This document shows positions 9,158-18,046 of a stretch of DNA of 53,838 bases, piece after piece; within the stretch, counting starts at the first letter, position 1; every line of letters begins with the position of its first letter. The stretch spans positions 1 to 53,838 of the forward strand of contig JABFXC010000039.1 in the NCBI GenBank assembly GCA_013361935.1, in the 5' to 3' direction. The notes under the pieces were generated by a model. That model was not told the DNA's origin and ran no database searches. It was given only the letters and a program-made list of their open reading frames with translations. A program made the translations under genes and the position numbers. This DNA comes from Gemmatimonadaceae bacterium. Its GTDB lineage: Bacteria > Gemmatimonadota > Gemmatimonadetes > Gemmatimonadales > Gemmatimonadaceae.

Positions 9158-10366
9158 ATGAGCCGCGTCATCACCGCCGCACTCTGCGCCCTCGCTCTCG
9201 CCGGAGCGCGGGCGGGCGCGCAGCAGCCTAACGCACCCGCCACCCGCGGCCCGGTCCAGATCGGGGCGGGCGAGGAGTGCCCGCCCGGGATGACCGAGAT
9301 CCGGCCGCGGCTCTGCCAGGCGCCGGAGCTGCCGCCGCCGAGCATCCTCGACTACCGGCCGCGGTCGACGCTGGTGACGGCGGAGCACGCGGTGCCGCGC
9401 GCGAAGTACCCGGCGATCGACTTCCATGGCCATCCGCGCGGGAGCTGGCTCGAGTCGGCCGACAGCCTCGCGCGGTTAGGCAGCGCGCTCGACGGAATCA
9501 ACGTCCGCGTGATGGTCGTCGCGAACGACATGTCCGGGGAGCCGGTGCGCCGGAGCGCCGCGGCGATCCGCGCGTCCGGGGCGATGAAGGATCGCGTCCG
9601 CATCCTCGCGGGCATCGATTTCCGCAACGTCGGTCCGGGATGGGCGGAGAAGGCGGTCGCGCAGCTCGAGGCGGACGTCGCCGCGGGCGCCGTTGGCGTG
9701 GGCGAGATCGGGAAGGAGCTCGGCCTGTCGATCAGGAAGGCGGACGGGACGCGGCTGCGGATCGACGATCCAGCGCTCGATCCGGTGTGGGCCGCCTGCG
9801 CGCGACTGAAGCTGCCGGTGTTCATCCACACCGCCGATCCCGAGGAGTTCTGGCAGCCCATCGACTACCACAACGAGCGGTGGCTGGAGCTCGCGCTCTT
9901 TCCGCGGCGCCGCTATCCGCCGGAGCAGTTCCCGAGCTTCGAGGAGCTGATGACGGAGCGCGACAACATGCTGCGCCGCAACCCGAAGACGACCTTCGTC
10001 ATCGCGCACATGGGGTGGCACGCGAACGACCTGCCGCGGCTGGCGAAGCTGCTCGACATGCCTAACGTGTACACCGAGGTCGGCGCGGTGCTCTACGACA
10101 TCGGGCGACAGCCGCGGGCGGCGCACGACTTCTTCGTCCGCTACCAGGACCGCATCCTCTTCGGGAAGGACTCCTTCCAGCCGGAGGAGTACCCGTACTA
10201 CTGGCGCGTGTTCGAGACGCGGGACGACTACTTCGACTACTACCGCCCGTACCACGCCTTCTGGAAGCTCTACGGGATCGACCTGCCGGACGAGGTGCTG
10301 AAGAAGGTCTACTACCGGAACGCGCTGCGGATCACGCCGGGGCTGCCGCAGACGGGCTGGCCGTGA
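9158..10366 (+). CDS. Exported amidohydrolase-family (TIM-barrel) metal-dependent hydrolase
   Basis: A 402-residue amidohydrolase_2-type protein. ATG at 9158 gives a signal peptide ending GARAGAQ (about residue 22). A GTG ten codons upstream is in frame but would bury the signal. The first metal motif is DFHGH (88-92). Later strands carry FIHTADP, IAHMGWH and FGKDSFQ, the usual His and Asp metal ligands of the barrel. The Cys-containing segment before the barrel (CPPGMTEIRPRLC) may form a disulfide in the periplasm. Family members decarboxylate or hydrolyse cyclic substrates, but the substrate here is unknown. GCCTAACG occurs twice in the gene (9226 and 10060), plus a GGTTAGGC at 9474. Confidence 0.8.
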   Translation: MSRVITAALCALALAGARAGAQQPNAPATRGPVQIGAGEECPPGMTEIRPRLCQAPELPPPSILDYRPRSTLVTAEHAVPRAKYPAIDFHGHPRGSWLESADSLARLGSALDGINVRVMVVANDMSGEPVRRSAAAIRASGAMKDRVRILAGIDFRNVGPGWAEKAVAQLEADVAAGAVGVGEIGKELGLSIRKADGTRLRIDDPALDPVWAACARLKLPVFIHTADPEEFWQPIDYHNERWLELALFPRRRYPPEQFPSFEELMTERDNMLRRNPKTTFVIAHMGWHANDLPRLAKLLDMPNVYTEVGAVLYDIGRQPRAAHDFFVRYQDRILFGKDSFQPEEYPYYWRVFETRDDYFDYYRPYHAFWKLYGIDLPDEVLKKVYYRNALRITPGLPQTGWP

Positions 10367-10401
10367 GACCGCGTGGCGCGCCTCTGGCGTAGCTCCATCG
10401 C

Positions 10402-12273
10402 ATGACCGACGCGGACGCCGTCAACTTCTCCTCGGCCCAGGTTCTCGAGGAGCACTCCCCGTATGCGCCGCCGCTGGAGAATCCGCTGCCGCGCGCGGTG
10501 CGGCGGCGGAACTTCTATCAGCTGCTCGACGGCGAGTGGAAGTTCGATCTCGATCTCGAGGATCGCGGGATCGCCGAGGGCTGGGCGATCGCGCACAACT
10601 ACTCCGACGTCGCCGTGTGGCCGGGCTCCGTCGAGTCGCACCTCGCGCGGGCGAAGGTCGAGCAGAAGGAGAACCAGGAGCAGGCGCCGGCCGGCGCGCC
10701 CGTGCGGCCGTGGGAGGACAAGGTCGTCGCCTGGTACGAGCGCGAGCTCACGCTTCCCGACCGCTCGTCGTTTCCCGAGCGCTCGATGTTCCAGATCACC
10801 TTCGGCGCCTGCGGCTACGAGACGCGCGTGTGGCTGAACGGGCACCCACTGCGGACGATCGAGGACGAGGAGGTGCACTACGGCGAGTACACGTCGTTCT
10901 CGTACGAGCTGCCCGACTCGATCCTGCAGCCGGTGAACCGCCTCACGGTGCGCGTCGAGGATTCGCTCGACGCCGACCTGCCGCGCGGGAAGCAGGAATC
11001 GCGCATCTACAAGCGCGGGGGGATCTGGTACCAGACGTACACCGGCGCGGTGCGGAGCATCTGGCTCGAGGTCGTCGAGCGGAACAGGCTGCGCTCGCGG
11101 ATCGGGGTCGTCGCCACGGTGGAGGATCGCTTCGCGCGCTTCAACGTGACGACGCGCATCCACGACCCGGGGCAGTACACGGTGCGGCTGAGCGTCTTCG
11201 AGCGCGACGGCGACGGGTCGCGGGCGATCGCGACCTCCGATTTCCCGCTGCGGCTCGAGGCGGGACAGAAGCAGCAGCGGCTGCCGATGGAGATCCCCGG
11301 CGCGAAGCTCTGGTCGCACATGGAGCCGAACCTCTATCTGCTGGTCGCGGAGCTGATCGACGGAGACGGGTACAGCGCGCAGGTGCAGAGCCACTTCGGG
11401 CTGCGGAAGGTGGAGTCGCGCGGGTGCTGCGTCTTCCTCAACAACGAGGGCGTCTACATCGACGGCATCCTCTACCAGCCGGCGGACGCGACGTACGAGG
11501 CGATGCGCGCGCACTTCGCGGCGATGCAGCGACTGGGATGCAACCTGGTGCGCGTGCACATCGCCGGCATCGACCCGCGCATCTACAACCTCGCCGACGA
11601 GATGGGGATGCTGCTCTGGGTGGAGGTGCCGAGCCCGCACCGCTCGAGCCAGCAGAGTCGGGCGAACCATCACGCCGAGCTGCTGCGGATGCTCTCGGTG
11701 ATCGAGACGCACCCGTCGGTGTGCATCGTCAGCCTGTACAACGAGGACTGGGGAGCGCAGGACATCGCGACCAGCGCGGAGACGCGCCGCTACATCGTCG
11801 ATACCTATCATTTCCTGCGCGTGAGCTATCCGCAGTTCCTGGTGGTGGACAACGACGGCTGGCACCACATCTCGTGGGAGGGGCGGCTCAAGTCGGACCT
11901 GCTGACGGTGCACATCTACACGCCGGACCTCGAGCGCTGGCGCGAGGTGCTCGACCGCCTGGTGGCCGGTGATCTGGAGGGCGTGGCCGCGGAGCCGTTG
12001 ATCGTCGGCGACCCGTTCTTCATGCGCGGCCACGTGCCGCTCGTCGTCAGCGAGTGGGGCGGCTTCGGCTTCTCCGACTACGGCGGGCCGAAGGATGCGG
12101 AGGAGCGCACGGCGCGCATCCGCGCGTTCAAGCGCGAGCTGCGCGCGCGCGGCTTCGCGGGCGACGTCTACACGCAGGCGACCGACGTCGAGGACGAGCG
12201 GAACGGATTGATCGACTCCGCGACCGGAGCGCTGAAGGTGGCCGAGGGAGTGCTCGCCTCGCCGCAGGGCTGA
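10402..12273 (+). CDS. Glycoside hydrolase family 2 protein
   Basis: A 623-residue enzyme with the GH2 layout: sugar-binding jelly roll (about 35-220, with the WKFDLD and WYERELTLP strands), immunoglobulin-like domain (about 225-330) and TIM barrel. The acid/base is E448 in SLYNEDWG and the nucleophile E551 in VVSEWGGFG. Family members cleave beta-galactosides, beta-glucuronides or beta-mannosides, and nothing here settles which. No signal peptide is present, so it should act in the cytoplasm on imported oligosaccharides. It lies 35 nt after the amidohydrolase. Confidence 0.9.
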   Translation: MTDADAVNFSSAQVLEEHSPYAPPLENPLPRAVRRRNFYQLLDGEWKFDLDLEDRGIAEGWAIAHNYSDVAVWPGSVESHLARAKVEQKENQEQAPAGAPVRPWEDKVVAWYERELTLPDRSSFPERSMFQITFGACGYETRVWLNGHPLRTIEDEEVHYGEYTSFSYELPDSILQPVNRLTVRVEDSLDADLPRGKQESRIYKRGGIWYQTYTGAVRSIWLEVVERNRLRSRIGVVATVEDRFARFNVTTRIHDPGQYTVRLSVFERDGDGSRAIATSDFPLRLEAGQKQQRLPMEIPGAKLWSHMEPNLYLLVAELIDGDGYSAQVQSHFGLRKVESRGCCVFLNNEGVYIDGILYQPADATYEAMRAHFAAMQRLGCNLVRVHIAGIDPRIYNLADEMGMLLWVEVPSPHRSSQQSRANHHAELLRMLSVIETHPSVCIVSLYNEDWGAQDIATSAETRRYIVDTYHFLRVSYPQFLVVDNDGWHHISWEGRLKSDLLTVHIYTPDLERWREVLDRLVAGDLEGVAAEPLIVGDPFFMRGHVPLVVSEWGGFGFSDYGGPKDAEERTARIRAFKRELRARGFAGDVYTQATDVEDERNGLIDSATGALKVAEGVLASPQG

Positions 12274-12383
12274 CGAACGAGGTAGATCGGTCGTCCATCT
12301 GGCGCGGCACCCCGGCGGGCGGGAGATTTGCCGCCTCGATGATGTCACAGTGGCCGGTCCACATCCTTCCCCCCGAGGAGCAC

Positions 12384-12476
12384 ATGTCGAATCCCGTTTG
12401 CGGCAGCACCACGACCTCCAGCACCGGCCTGGCGCCCAGCGTCGCCGGCGCGGTGGCGCTGAAAGTGGGGGCCTGA
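12384..12476 (+). CDS. Possible 30-residue small ORF
   Basis: In the 207-bp gap after the GH2 gene, GAGGAG (12375-12380) precedes an ATG at 12384. The resulting 30-residue frame starts MSNPVCG, has a Ser/Thr-rich middle and an Ala/Val-rich tail ending KVGA. It stops 4 nt before the ATG of the next gene, which would allow coupling. The Shine-Dalgarno spacing (3 nt) is short. It is too small to judge by codon use and may be a leader peptide, a real small protein or chance. The remaining 110 nt of the gap shows nothing I can name. Confidence 0.35.
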   Translation: MSNPVCGSTTTSSTGLAPSVAGAVALKVGA

Positions 12477-12480
12477 GCTG

Positions 12481-13575
12481 ATGCCGCATCACAAGCGCCT
12501 GACGATCGCCAGCCTCACGCTCGTCCTCGCATCCGCCGCGCTCGCTCCGACCGCGTCGGCGCAGTTCGGCTCCATCCGCAGCAAGGTGAAGAAAGCGGTG
12601 GAGAAGAAGGTCGGCGGGGACAAGGAGCAGGCGGCGAGCACCAACAACGGCCGCGCGCCGATGACCGAGGACCGCGTCGCGCAGCTCCTCAAGGGGATGG
12701 CCGCGGAGGCGAAGAGCGCGGAGGACATCAGCAGCAAGGCGCTGAAGGCCAACGCGAAGCCCGTCGCCGATCTCGACGCGTACGTGAAGCGCTGGCGCGC
12801 CTACGGGGAGTCGCAGGCGAAGGCGAAGCGCCAGCAGGAGGAGTACGCCGCCTGCGTGACGCCGTACAGCCAGGACATGATGTCCGCCGCGCAGAATCAG
12901 CCCGCGTCGGTGCAGATGAACGGAATGGCGATGGCGCAGAAGATGGAGAGCATGTCGCCGGCGGAGCGCGACGAGTTCGAGAAGAAGATGGAGAAGCTCG
13001 AGCGCGAGGCGAAGGCGGCGGAGAAGAGCGGCAACGTCGCCGAGCAGCAGCGGATCCGCCGGGAGGTCGAGAAGCTCACCGGGGTGTCGATGAGCAACGT
13101 GAGCGACGCCGACCGCCAGAAGATGGCGGCGAACAGCGGCAAGGCGCAGAAGGCGGCGAAGGGAATGCAGAGCTGCGGCCCAACGCCCCAGCCCTCGCGC
13201 ACGCAGCCGCCGGCGGCGGTGATGGTCCGGCCGATCGTGCAGGAGAAGGGACAGCTCGTGCTCGGCCCGGCGGCGACGCAGCAGGTGCAGGACACCATCG
13301 AGGCGCAGACGTACGTCCGGAACCTCAAGCGGATGGGCGTCGGCAAGCAGCCGACCATCGACGGCGCGGCGGGCGCGGGGATGTCGACTGGCGACTACGA
13401 TCTCGCGCGCGAGCAGGTGGTGTACTACTTCGCGATCCCGGCGATGCGCGGGACGGAGACGACGAGCTGCACGCGCGCCTTCACCGCGCCGGACTGCGCG
13501 GTGCTCCAGCATCACCGCGCCGAGATCATCGCGGCGGCGCAGCGGCTCCGGGAGGCGGGAACGCTTCCGGACTGA
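12481..13575 (+). CDS. Exported coiled-coil protein of unknown function
   Basis: A 364-residue protein with a signal peptide ending ASAQ (about residue 29) and a Lys-rich mature start. A Met/Lys/Glu-rich helical region (about 140-215) looks like coiled coil. The C-terminal part has four cysteines (around CGPT, SCTRAFTAPDC) that could form disulfides. I recognise no family. It is followed by the phosphodiester-glycosidase-like gene after 6 nt, so the two are likely co-transcribed. Confidence 0.7.
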   Translation: MPHHKRLTIASLTLVLASAALAPTASAQFGSIRSKVKKAVEKKVGGDKEQAASTNNGRAPMTEDRVAQLLKGMAAEAKSAEDISSKALKANAKPVADLDAYVKRWRAYGESQAKAKRQQEEYAACVTPYSQDMMSAAQNQPASVQMNGMAMAQKMESMSPAERDEFEKKMEKLEREAKAAEKSGNVAEQQRIRREVEKLTGVSMSNVSDADRQKMAANSGKAQKAAKGMQSCGPTPQPSRTQPPAAVMVRPIVQEKGQLVLGPAATQQVQDTIEAQTYVRNLKRMGVGKQPTIDGAAGAGMSTGDYDLAREQVVYYFAIPAMRGTETTSCTRAFTAPDCAVLQHHRAEIIAAAQRLREAGTLPD

Positions 13576-13581
13576 TCGCCG

Positions 13582-14559
13582 GTGCGCACCCGGATCGCGC
13601 TCATCGCCACGCTCGCCGGTGCGCTTCTCGCCGGCGGCGTGGCGATGGTGCGTAGTGGAGCCGAGGGACCGCGCGACACATCCGCGGCGCTTCCCGCGTC
13701 GACGATCCAGGCCGTGGTGGACGGACGTTCGGTGGAGTGGTGGCGCTCCGCGGATGCACCGTCGCGCTGGACGGCTTCTCTCCCCGCGCTCGCCGCGGCA
13801 GTGCGCTGGCGCGACAGCAGCGCCGCCATCTCGTGGGGAGAGCTCTCGCTCGAGGGCATGGGCGAGGCGAAGCACATCCGCGTGATCCTCGCTCGCGTCG
13901 ATCCGCGGCGCGCGGCGCTGCGGCTCGCCGGAGCGCGCGCCGACTTTCCGCCGCTCGAGGCGCGCTGGACGATCGCCGATGCGCCGGACGACGCGCTGCT
14001 CGCGTTGAACGCGGGCCAGTTCGACGTCGGGGGTGCATGGGGGTGGGTGGTCCGCGATGGACGCGAGCTCCAGGGCGCGCGGCCCGCGCCGCTCGCGCCG
14101 GCGGTGGTGGTGGACGCCGAGGGTCGGGTCGCGATCGTCGCGGCCGCGCACATCGATTCGGTGCGACGCGCCGGCCGCGTGCGCGAGGCCTTCCAGTCGT
14201 ATCCCGCGCTGCTCGTCGGCGGCGAGGTCCCGGCGCCGCTGCGCGCCGCGGGGCGCGGTGTCGACGTCGCGCATCGCGACGCGCGGCTCGCGCTGGGGAC
14301 GCTCCCCGACGGGCGAGTGCTGGTCGCGCTGACGCGCTTCGAGGGACTGGGTGGCGCGCTGGAGCTCCTCCCCTTCGGTCTCACGACACCGGAGATGGCG
14401 GCCCTCATGGGCGCGCTCGGCTGCCGCGACGCGGTGCTGCTCGACGGGGGCGTGTCCGGACAGCTCGCGATCCACGGCGCGCGGGGAGAACGTCGCGAGT
14501 GGCCGGGGCTTCGGAGAGTGCCGCTGGGGCTCATCGCGACGCCGATCGCGGAGCGCTGA
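13582..14559 (+). CDS. Phosphodiester glycosidase (NAGPA/DUF2233) family exported protein
   Basis: A 325-residue protein starting at GTG 13582 with an N-terminal membrane/signal segment (about 5-25). The rest fits the NAGPA-type fold: ALNAGQFDVGGAWGWVVRDG, LLVGGEVPAPL, then LALGTLPDGRVLVALTRF and the Gly-rich catalytic-end motif DAVLLDGGVSGQL. Family members remove sugars from phosphodiester-linked glycans, including the GlcNAc cap of mannose-6-phosphate in animals. Bacterial members are thought to act on envelope glycans. Exported location is inferred from the N-terminus. Confidence 0.75.
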   Translation: MRTRIALIATLAGALLAGGVAMVRSGAEGPRDTSAALPASTIQAVVDGRSVEWWRSADAPSRWTASLPALAAAVRWRDSSAAISWGELSLEGMGEAKHIRVILARVDPRRAALRLAGARADFPPLEARWTIADAPDDALLALNAGQFDVGGAWGWVVRDGRELQGARPAPLAPAVVVDAEGRVAIVAAAHIDSVRRAGRVREAFQSYPALLVGGEVPAPLRAAGRGVDVAHRDARLALGTLPDGRVLVALTRFEGLGGALELLPFGLTTPEMAALMGALGCRDAVLLDGGVSGQLAIHGARGERREWPGLRRVPLGLIATPIAER

Positions 14560-14563
14560 CGAG

Positions 14564-14590
14564 ACGCCGGGCGCACCCGGCGTTCGATTT
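14564..14590 (+). terminator. Hairpin terminator after the NAGPA-like gene
   Basis: ACGCCGGG (14564-14571), loop CGCA, then CCCGGCGT (14576-14583) form a perfect 8-bp GC stem, followed by TCGATTT. It starts 5 nt after the stop codon at 14559. The T-run is weak but this is the usual look of terminators in very GC-rich genomes. Confidence 0.6.
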
Positions 14591-14605
14591 GCGTTGACCG
14601 CGGGC

Positions 14606-16021
14606 ATGAGCCCGATCTTCCTGCCGCGAGAGGCGCCGCTCCTGCTCGCGGCGCTGCTCCGGTGCGCGACGCCCATGTCGTCGCCCGCGTCGCCGCAGGC
14701 CGCGCCCGCTGCGCATGTGGCGGGAAGCGCAGGGGCGACGTCGCCGCACTGGCCGCACGCGCGGACGATGGTGAGCGACTACCGGATCGCGTATCAGGGC
14801 GACGCGGCGACGCGCGCGCGCGAGTACGACTGGGCGGCCGCGCACTTCGATCGCGTCGTGCTCGATCGTGGCGATTCGGTGTCGGTGCCGGAGTACCGCC
14901 GGCGCAACCCGACGATGCGCATCTATCGCTACGCGCTGCTCTGGACGGTCACCCTTCCGGGGGAGGAGAAGCGCGACGATCCGGGCGTCTCGTACTACGC
15001 GGACATGACGCGCTGGTACGCTGCGCATCCCGACCGCGAGATGGAGCGCGCGTTGCTGCACGACGCGCGACTGTGTCCCCCGCCCGCGCCGCCGACGAGC
15101 GCCTGCAGGGTGACGGTGAAGATCTGGACGCAGCGGCGATGGGTGACGAACCCGGGCGACGCGGGAGCGCGCGCCTATCATGCGGCGAGGCTCGCCGCGC
15201 TCGCCGCGGACGCGGACGGCCTCTTCGTCGACGAGCACGGCTCCGGCGACTTCGAGGTGATTCGCGCCGTGCCGACGCGCGAGTTCTCGCGGTGGGAGGA
15301 CTATCAGCGCGACATCGTCGCGCTGCTCGGCGAGGTGCGGCGCGCGTCTGGCGGCGAGCGGCGACTGCTGCTGAACACCGCCGAGTGGCATGACGCGTGG
15401 GACCGGGCGATGATCGCGGCGGCCGGGGGCACGCACGGCGAGCACATGATCGACGCGACGAGCCCGCAGACGGAAGAGCGGTGGCGCTTCCTCGAGCAGA
15501 TCGTCGCCGACGGAGCGATCGTCGACGCGAGCCCCGCGCGGGAGCTGCCGGCGTCGTTCACGTCGGGGAACTCGGCGTCGCCGGAGGCGCGGCGGGAGCT
15601 CTTCCTGCTGGCGAGCTACTGGATGCTCGTGTCGGCCGCACATCCGGACGCGGTCGCGTTCAATCCCGGGCCGAAGTGGGACCGGCCCTACGCCGAGCGC
15701 TGGATCGCCGGAATCGAGACGGACCTGGGTGCGCCGGTGAGCGCGCGGAAGATCGGCTACGAGGTGAACGCGCCCACTGGGAAGGGTCGCGCGCGGATCT
15801 GGATGCGCGAGCTCGAGCGTGCGGTGGTGCTCGTCCGGCCGGCGGATGCGGACGGGACCGGAAGCTTCGGCGACGAGACCGCGGTCCAGGTGCCCTTCGT
15901 GAGGGACGGGATCTACCGGCCCCTGCTGCCGGACGGGACGGTCGGCGCGCCGCTCGACCGTCTGATGCTCCGCGCGGGGGAGGCGGCGATCCTGCTCGAG
16001 CCCCCGGCGACGCGGCGGTAA
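14606..16021 (+). CDS. Putative glycoside hydrolase (GHL15-like), exported
   Basis: A 471-residue protein starting at ATG 14606, with a short hydrophobic N-terminus that may be a signal peptide or lipoprotein signal (LLLAALLRCATP). The body resembles hypothetical glycosyl hydrolase family GHL15, with a TIM-barrel-like pattern: HFDRVVLDRGD, IYRYALLW, GLFVDEHGSGDFE (acidic DEH at a strand end), LLLNTAEWHD, EHMIDAT. Substrate unknown. The N-terminal Cys24 at the end of the hydrophobic run is not followed by a convincing lipobox. It lies immediately before the polysaccharide locus, so a role in trimming an extracellular glycan is possible. Confidence 0.6.
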   Translation: MSPIFLPREAPLLLAALLRCATPMSSPASPQAAPAAHVAGSAGATSPHWPHARTMVSDYRIAYQGDAATRAREYDWAAAHFDRVVLDRGDSVSVPEYRRRNPTMRIYRYALLWTVTLPGEEKRDDPGVSYYADMTRWYAAHPDREMERALLHDARLCPPPAPPTSACRVTVKIWTQRRWVTNPGDAGARAYHAARLAALAADADGLFVDEHGSGDFEVIRAVPTREFSRWEDYQRDIVALLGEVRRASGGERRLLLNTAEWHDAWDRAMIAAAGGTHGEHMIDATSPQTEERWRFLEQIVADGAIVDASPARELPASFTSGNSASPEARRELFLLASYWMLVSAAHPDAVAFNPGPKWDRPYAERWIAGIETDLGAPVSARKIGYEVNAPTGKGRARIWMRELERAVVLVRPADADGTGSFGDETAVQVPFVRDGIYRPLLPDGTVGAPLDRLMLRAGEAAILLEPPATRR

Positions 16022-16067
16022 GGGAGGGCGGAGGGGCGGGGGGACTGGTACCGGACGTGCGTTTGTG

Positions 16068-16976
16068 ATGGGGGCTACATCGAGATCGCCACCATCAGCC
16101 GCAACCCCGAAGCCCATGCCGGTTGGCGCCGCGCGCCCAGTCCACCACTACTTCACCGTCGACGTCGAAGAGCACTTCCACGCGAACGCGCTGGAGCCCG
16201 TGGTCAAGCGCTCGGAGTGGGACCAGCTTCCCAGCCGCGTGGAGCGGAACGTCGACGTGCTGCTCGATATGCTCGATCGCCATCGGGCGACGGGAACGTT
16301 CTTCGTGGTCGGCTGGCTGGCGAGCCGGCATCCCGAGCTGCTGCGGCTGATCTCGGACGCTGGACACGAGATCGCGTCGCACGGGTTCTGGCACCGGCGG
16401 GTGACGAGCGCGTCGCTGAACGACTTCCGCACCGACGTGCGCGACGCGAAGGCGGCGATCGAGGACGTGGTCGGCATGCCGGTGGTCGGCTATCGCGCGC
16501 CGAGCTTCTCGATTCGTCCCGGGGGTGAAGAGGCGTTCGACGTGCTGCTCGAGGAAGGGTACGAGTACGACTCGAGCATCTTCCCGATTCGGCGCGCGGG
16601 CTATGGCTATCCCGGCGCGCCGACGCACCCGTTCGTGATCGACCGTGAGGCGGGTGCGCTGCGCGAGTATCCACTGACCACGCTCGACGTGCTCGGCGTG
16701 CGGGTGCCGGCGGCGGGGGGTGGATATCTGCGGCAATTTCCCTTCGGGCTGATCGAGCGGGCGTTCGCGGAGCGCGAGCGGCGCGGAGTGCCCGCGGTGT
16801 TCTACATCCATCCGTGGGAGATCGATCCCGGACAGCCGCGCCTCCCCGTTCGCGCGCTGACCCGCCTGCGGCACTATCGGGGGCTGGACGTGGCGCAGGA
16901 GCGCGTCGAGCGGCTGCTGCAGCGGTTTAGCTTCACGTCGATCAGCGCGGCGAACGCGAGCGAGGCGGCGCGGTGA
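16068..16976 (+). CDS. XrtA-type polysaccharide deacetylase (NodB domain)
   Basis: A 302-residue NodB-fold deacetylase of the kind found in XrtA/PEP-CTERM exopolysaccharide loci. Motif 1 is FTVDVEEHFH, with the EEH form characteristic of this subgroup. Motif 2 is IASHGFWHRR (H-x3-H metal site). Motif 3 is YRAPSFS. YEYDSSIFP and the late FYIHPWEID complete the site. It would remove N-acetyl groups from a polysaccharide. No signal peptide is evident, so it may act on lipid-linked intermediates at the cytoplasmic side. ATG 16068 is used; GTG 16065 and ATG 16116 are alternatives. Its stop overlaps the next start (GTGA). First gene of a seven-gene overlapping chain. Confidence 0.9.
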   Translation: MGATSRSPPSAATPKPMPVGAARPVHHYFTVDVEEHFHANALEPVVKRSEWDQLPSRVERNVDVLLDMLDRHRATGTFFVVGWLASRHPELLRLISDAGHEIASHGFWHRRVTSASLNDFRTDVRDAKAAIEDVVGMPVVGYRAPSFSIRPGGEEAFDVLLEEGYEYDSSIFPIRRAGYGYPGAPTHPFVIDREAGALREYPLTTLDVLGVRVPAAGGGYLRQFPFGLIERAFAERERRGVPAVFYIHPWEIDPGQPRLPVRALTRLRHYRGLDVAQERVERLLQRFSFTSISAANASEAAR

Positions 16977-18046
16977 GCGAAGCGCCCGCGATCACCGGGA
17001 GCGGGCGCGCGCTGAGCGCGCTGCGGATCGGCGCGTTCAGCGGGACCAGCGGCGAGTGGGACGAGTTCGTGCGGTCTCAGCCCGGCTGGACGCATTTCCA
17101 TCTGTCGGGATGGCGGCGGGTGATGGAGCACGCGCTCGGACACGAGTGCCTGTATCTCTGCGCGCGCGACGGCGACGGCGAGCTGGAAGGAGTGCTTCCA
17201 CTCGTGCGCGTGAAGAGCGCGCTCTTCGGGCATTTCCTCGTGTCCGTGCCCTTCCTGAACTACGGCGGGCCGTTAGGCAGCGAGCACGCCGTGCGTGCGC
17301 TCGCGAGCCACGCCGTGTGCCTGGCGCGGCGCGACGAGGTGAAGCTGCTCGAGCTTCGCTCCCGCCACGAGCAGCCCCTCGATCTCGCCGTGTCGCACCG
17401 GAAGGTGACGACGGTGCTCGACCTGGTGCCCGGCGACGCCGAGGCCGTATTCAGCGCGGTGCCGAGGTCGCTGCGCAACCGGATCCGGAAGGCGCAGAAG
17501 AGCGGCGTGGTGGTGGAGTTCGGCGCGGACCAGATCGGCGGCTTCCACGAGGTGTTCTCGCGGCACATGCGCTTCCTCGGAACGCCGACGCACGGGCGAA
17601 GGCTCTTCGAGGAGATCGCGGCGACCTTTCCGGACGACTCGATCTTCGCGTGCGCCTACCTCGGCGACCGTCCGGTCGCGGCGGGAGCGGGCTTCCAGTG
17701 GAACGGCGAGTTCGAGATCACCTGGGCGTCGGCGCTGCGCGAGTTCGACGACGCGAAGCCGAACATGGGCCTCTACTGGGCGCTCATCGAGCGCGCGGCG
17801 AACGCGGGCTGCCACACCTTCAACTTCGGCCGCAGCACGCCGAACAGCGGGACGCACGAGTTCAAGAAGCACTGGGGGAGCCGCGACGAGCCGCTCTACT
17901 GGTACGAGTTCAGCCCCTCCGGCGAGGCGGCGGCGACGCCGTCGCCGAAGGACTCGAGCTACTCGTGGGGTCCGCGCATCTGGAAGAAGCTGCCGCTCGC
18001 GCTCACGCGTGCGCTCGGACCGCGGATCGTGCGTCTGATTCCATGA
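16973..18046 (+). CDS. FemAB-like GNAT acyl/aminoacyl transferase, XrtA-system type
   Basis: A 357-residue double-GNAT protein matching the FemAB-related family of PEP-CTERM/XrtA loci. Visible blocks are VPFLNYGGPL, RSLRNRIRKAQKSGV, RHMRFLGTPTHG, and near the end TFNFGRSTPNSGTHEFKKHWG, which is diagnostic. FemAB proteins move an amino acid from aminoacyl-tRNA to an amine, and in polysaccharide loci the acceptor is presumed to be a sugar amine. A preceding deacetylase would expose such amines. GTG 16973 overlaps the upstream stop by 4 nt. CGTTAGGC at 17271 gives a TTA leucine codon. Confidence 0.88.
   Translation: MSEAPAITGSGRALSALRIGAFSGTSGEWDEFVRSQPGWTHFHLSGWRRVMEHALGHECLYLCARDGDGELEGVLPLVRVKSALFGHFLVSVPFLNYGGPLGSEHAVRALASHAVCLARRDEVKLLELRSRHEQPLDLAVSHRKVTTVLDLVPGDAEAVFSAVPRSLRNRIRKAQKSGVVVEFGADQIGGFHEVFSRHMRFLGTPTHGRRLFEEIAATFPDDSIFACAYLGDRPVAAGAGFQWNGEFEITWASALREFDDAKPNMGLYWALIERAANAGCHTFNFGRSTPNSGTHEFKKHWGSRDEPLYWYEFSPSGEAAATPSPKDSSYSWGPRIWKKLPLALTRALGPRIVRLIP

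Noticed and set aside
5810..9433. A 1207-codon open frame on the minus strand opposite gyrA
   Set aside because: It is the high-GC mirror of gyrA and its neighbours: composition is His/Arg/Asp/Leu-rich low complexity, no domain is recognisable, and real genes with clear motifs occupy the other strand.
10312..14676. A 1454-codon minus-strand open frame
   Set aside because: It spans five recognisable plus-strand genes and reads as Arg/His/Val-rich shadow sequence without any motif.
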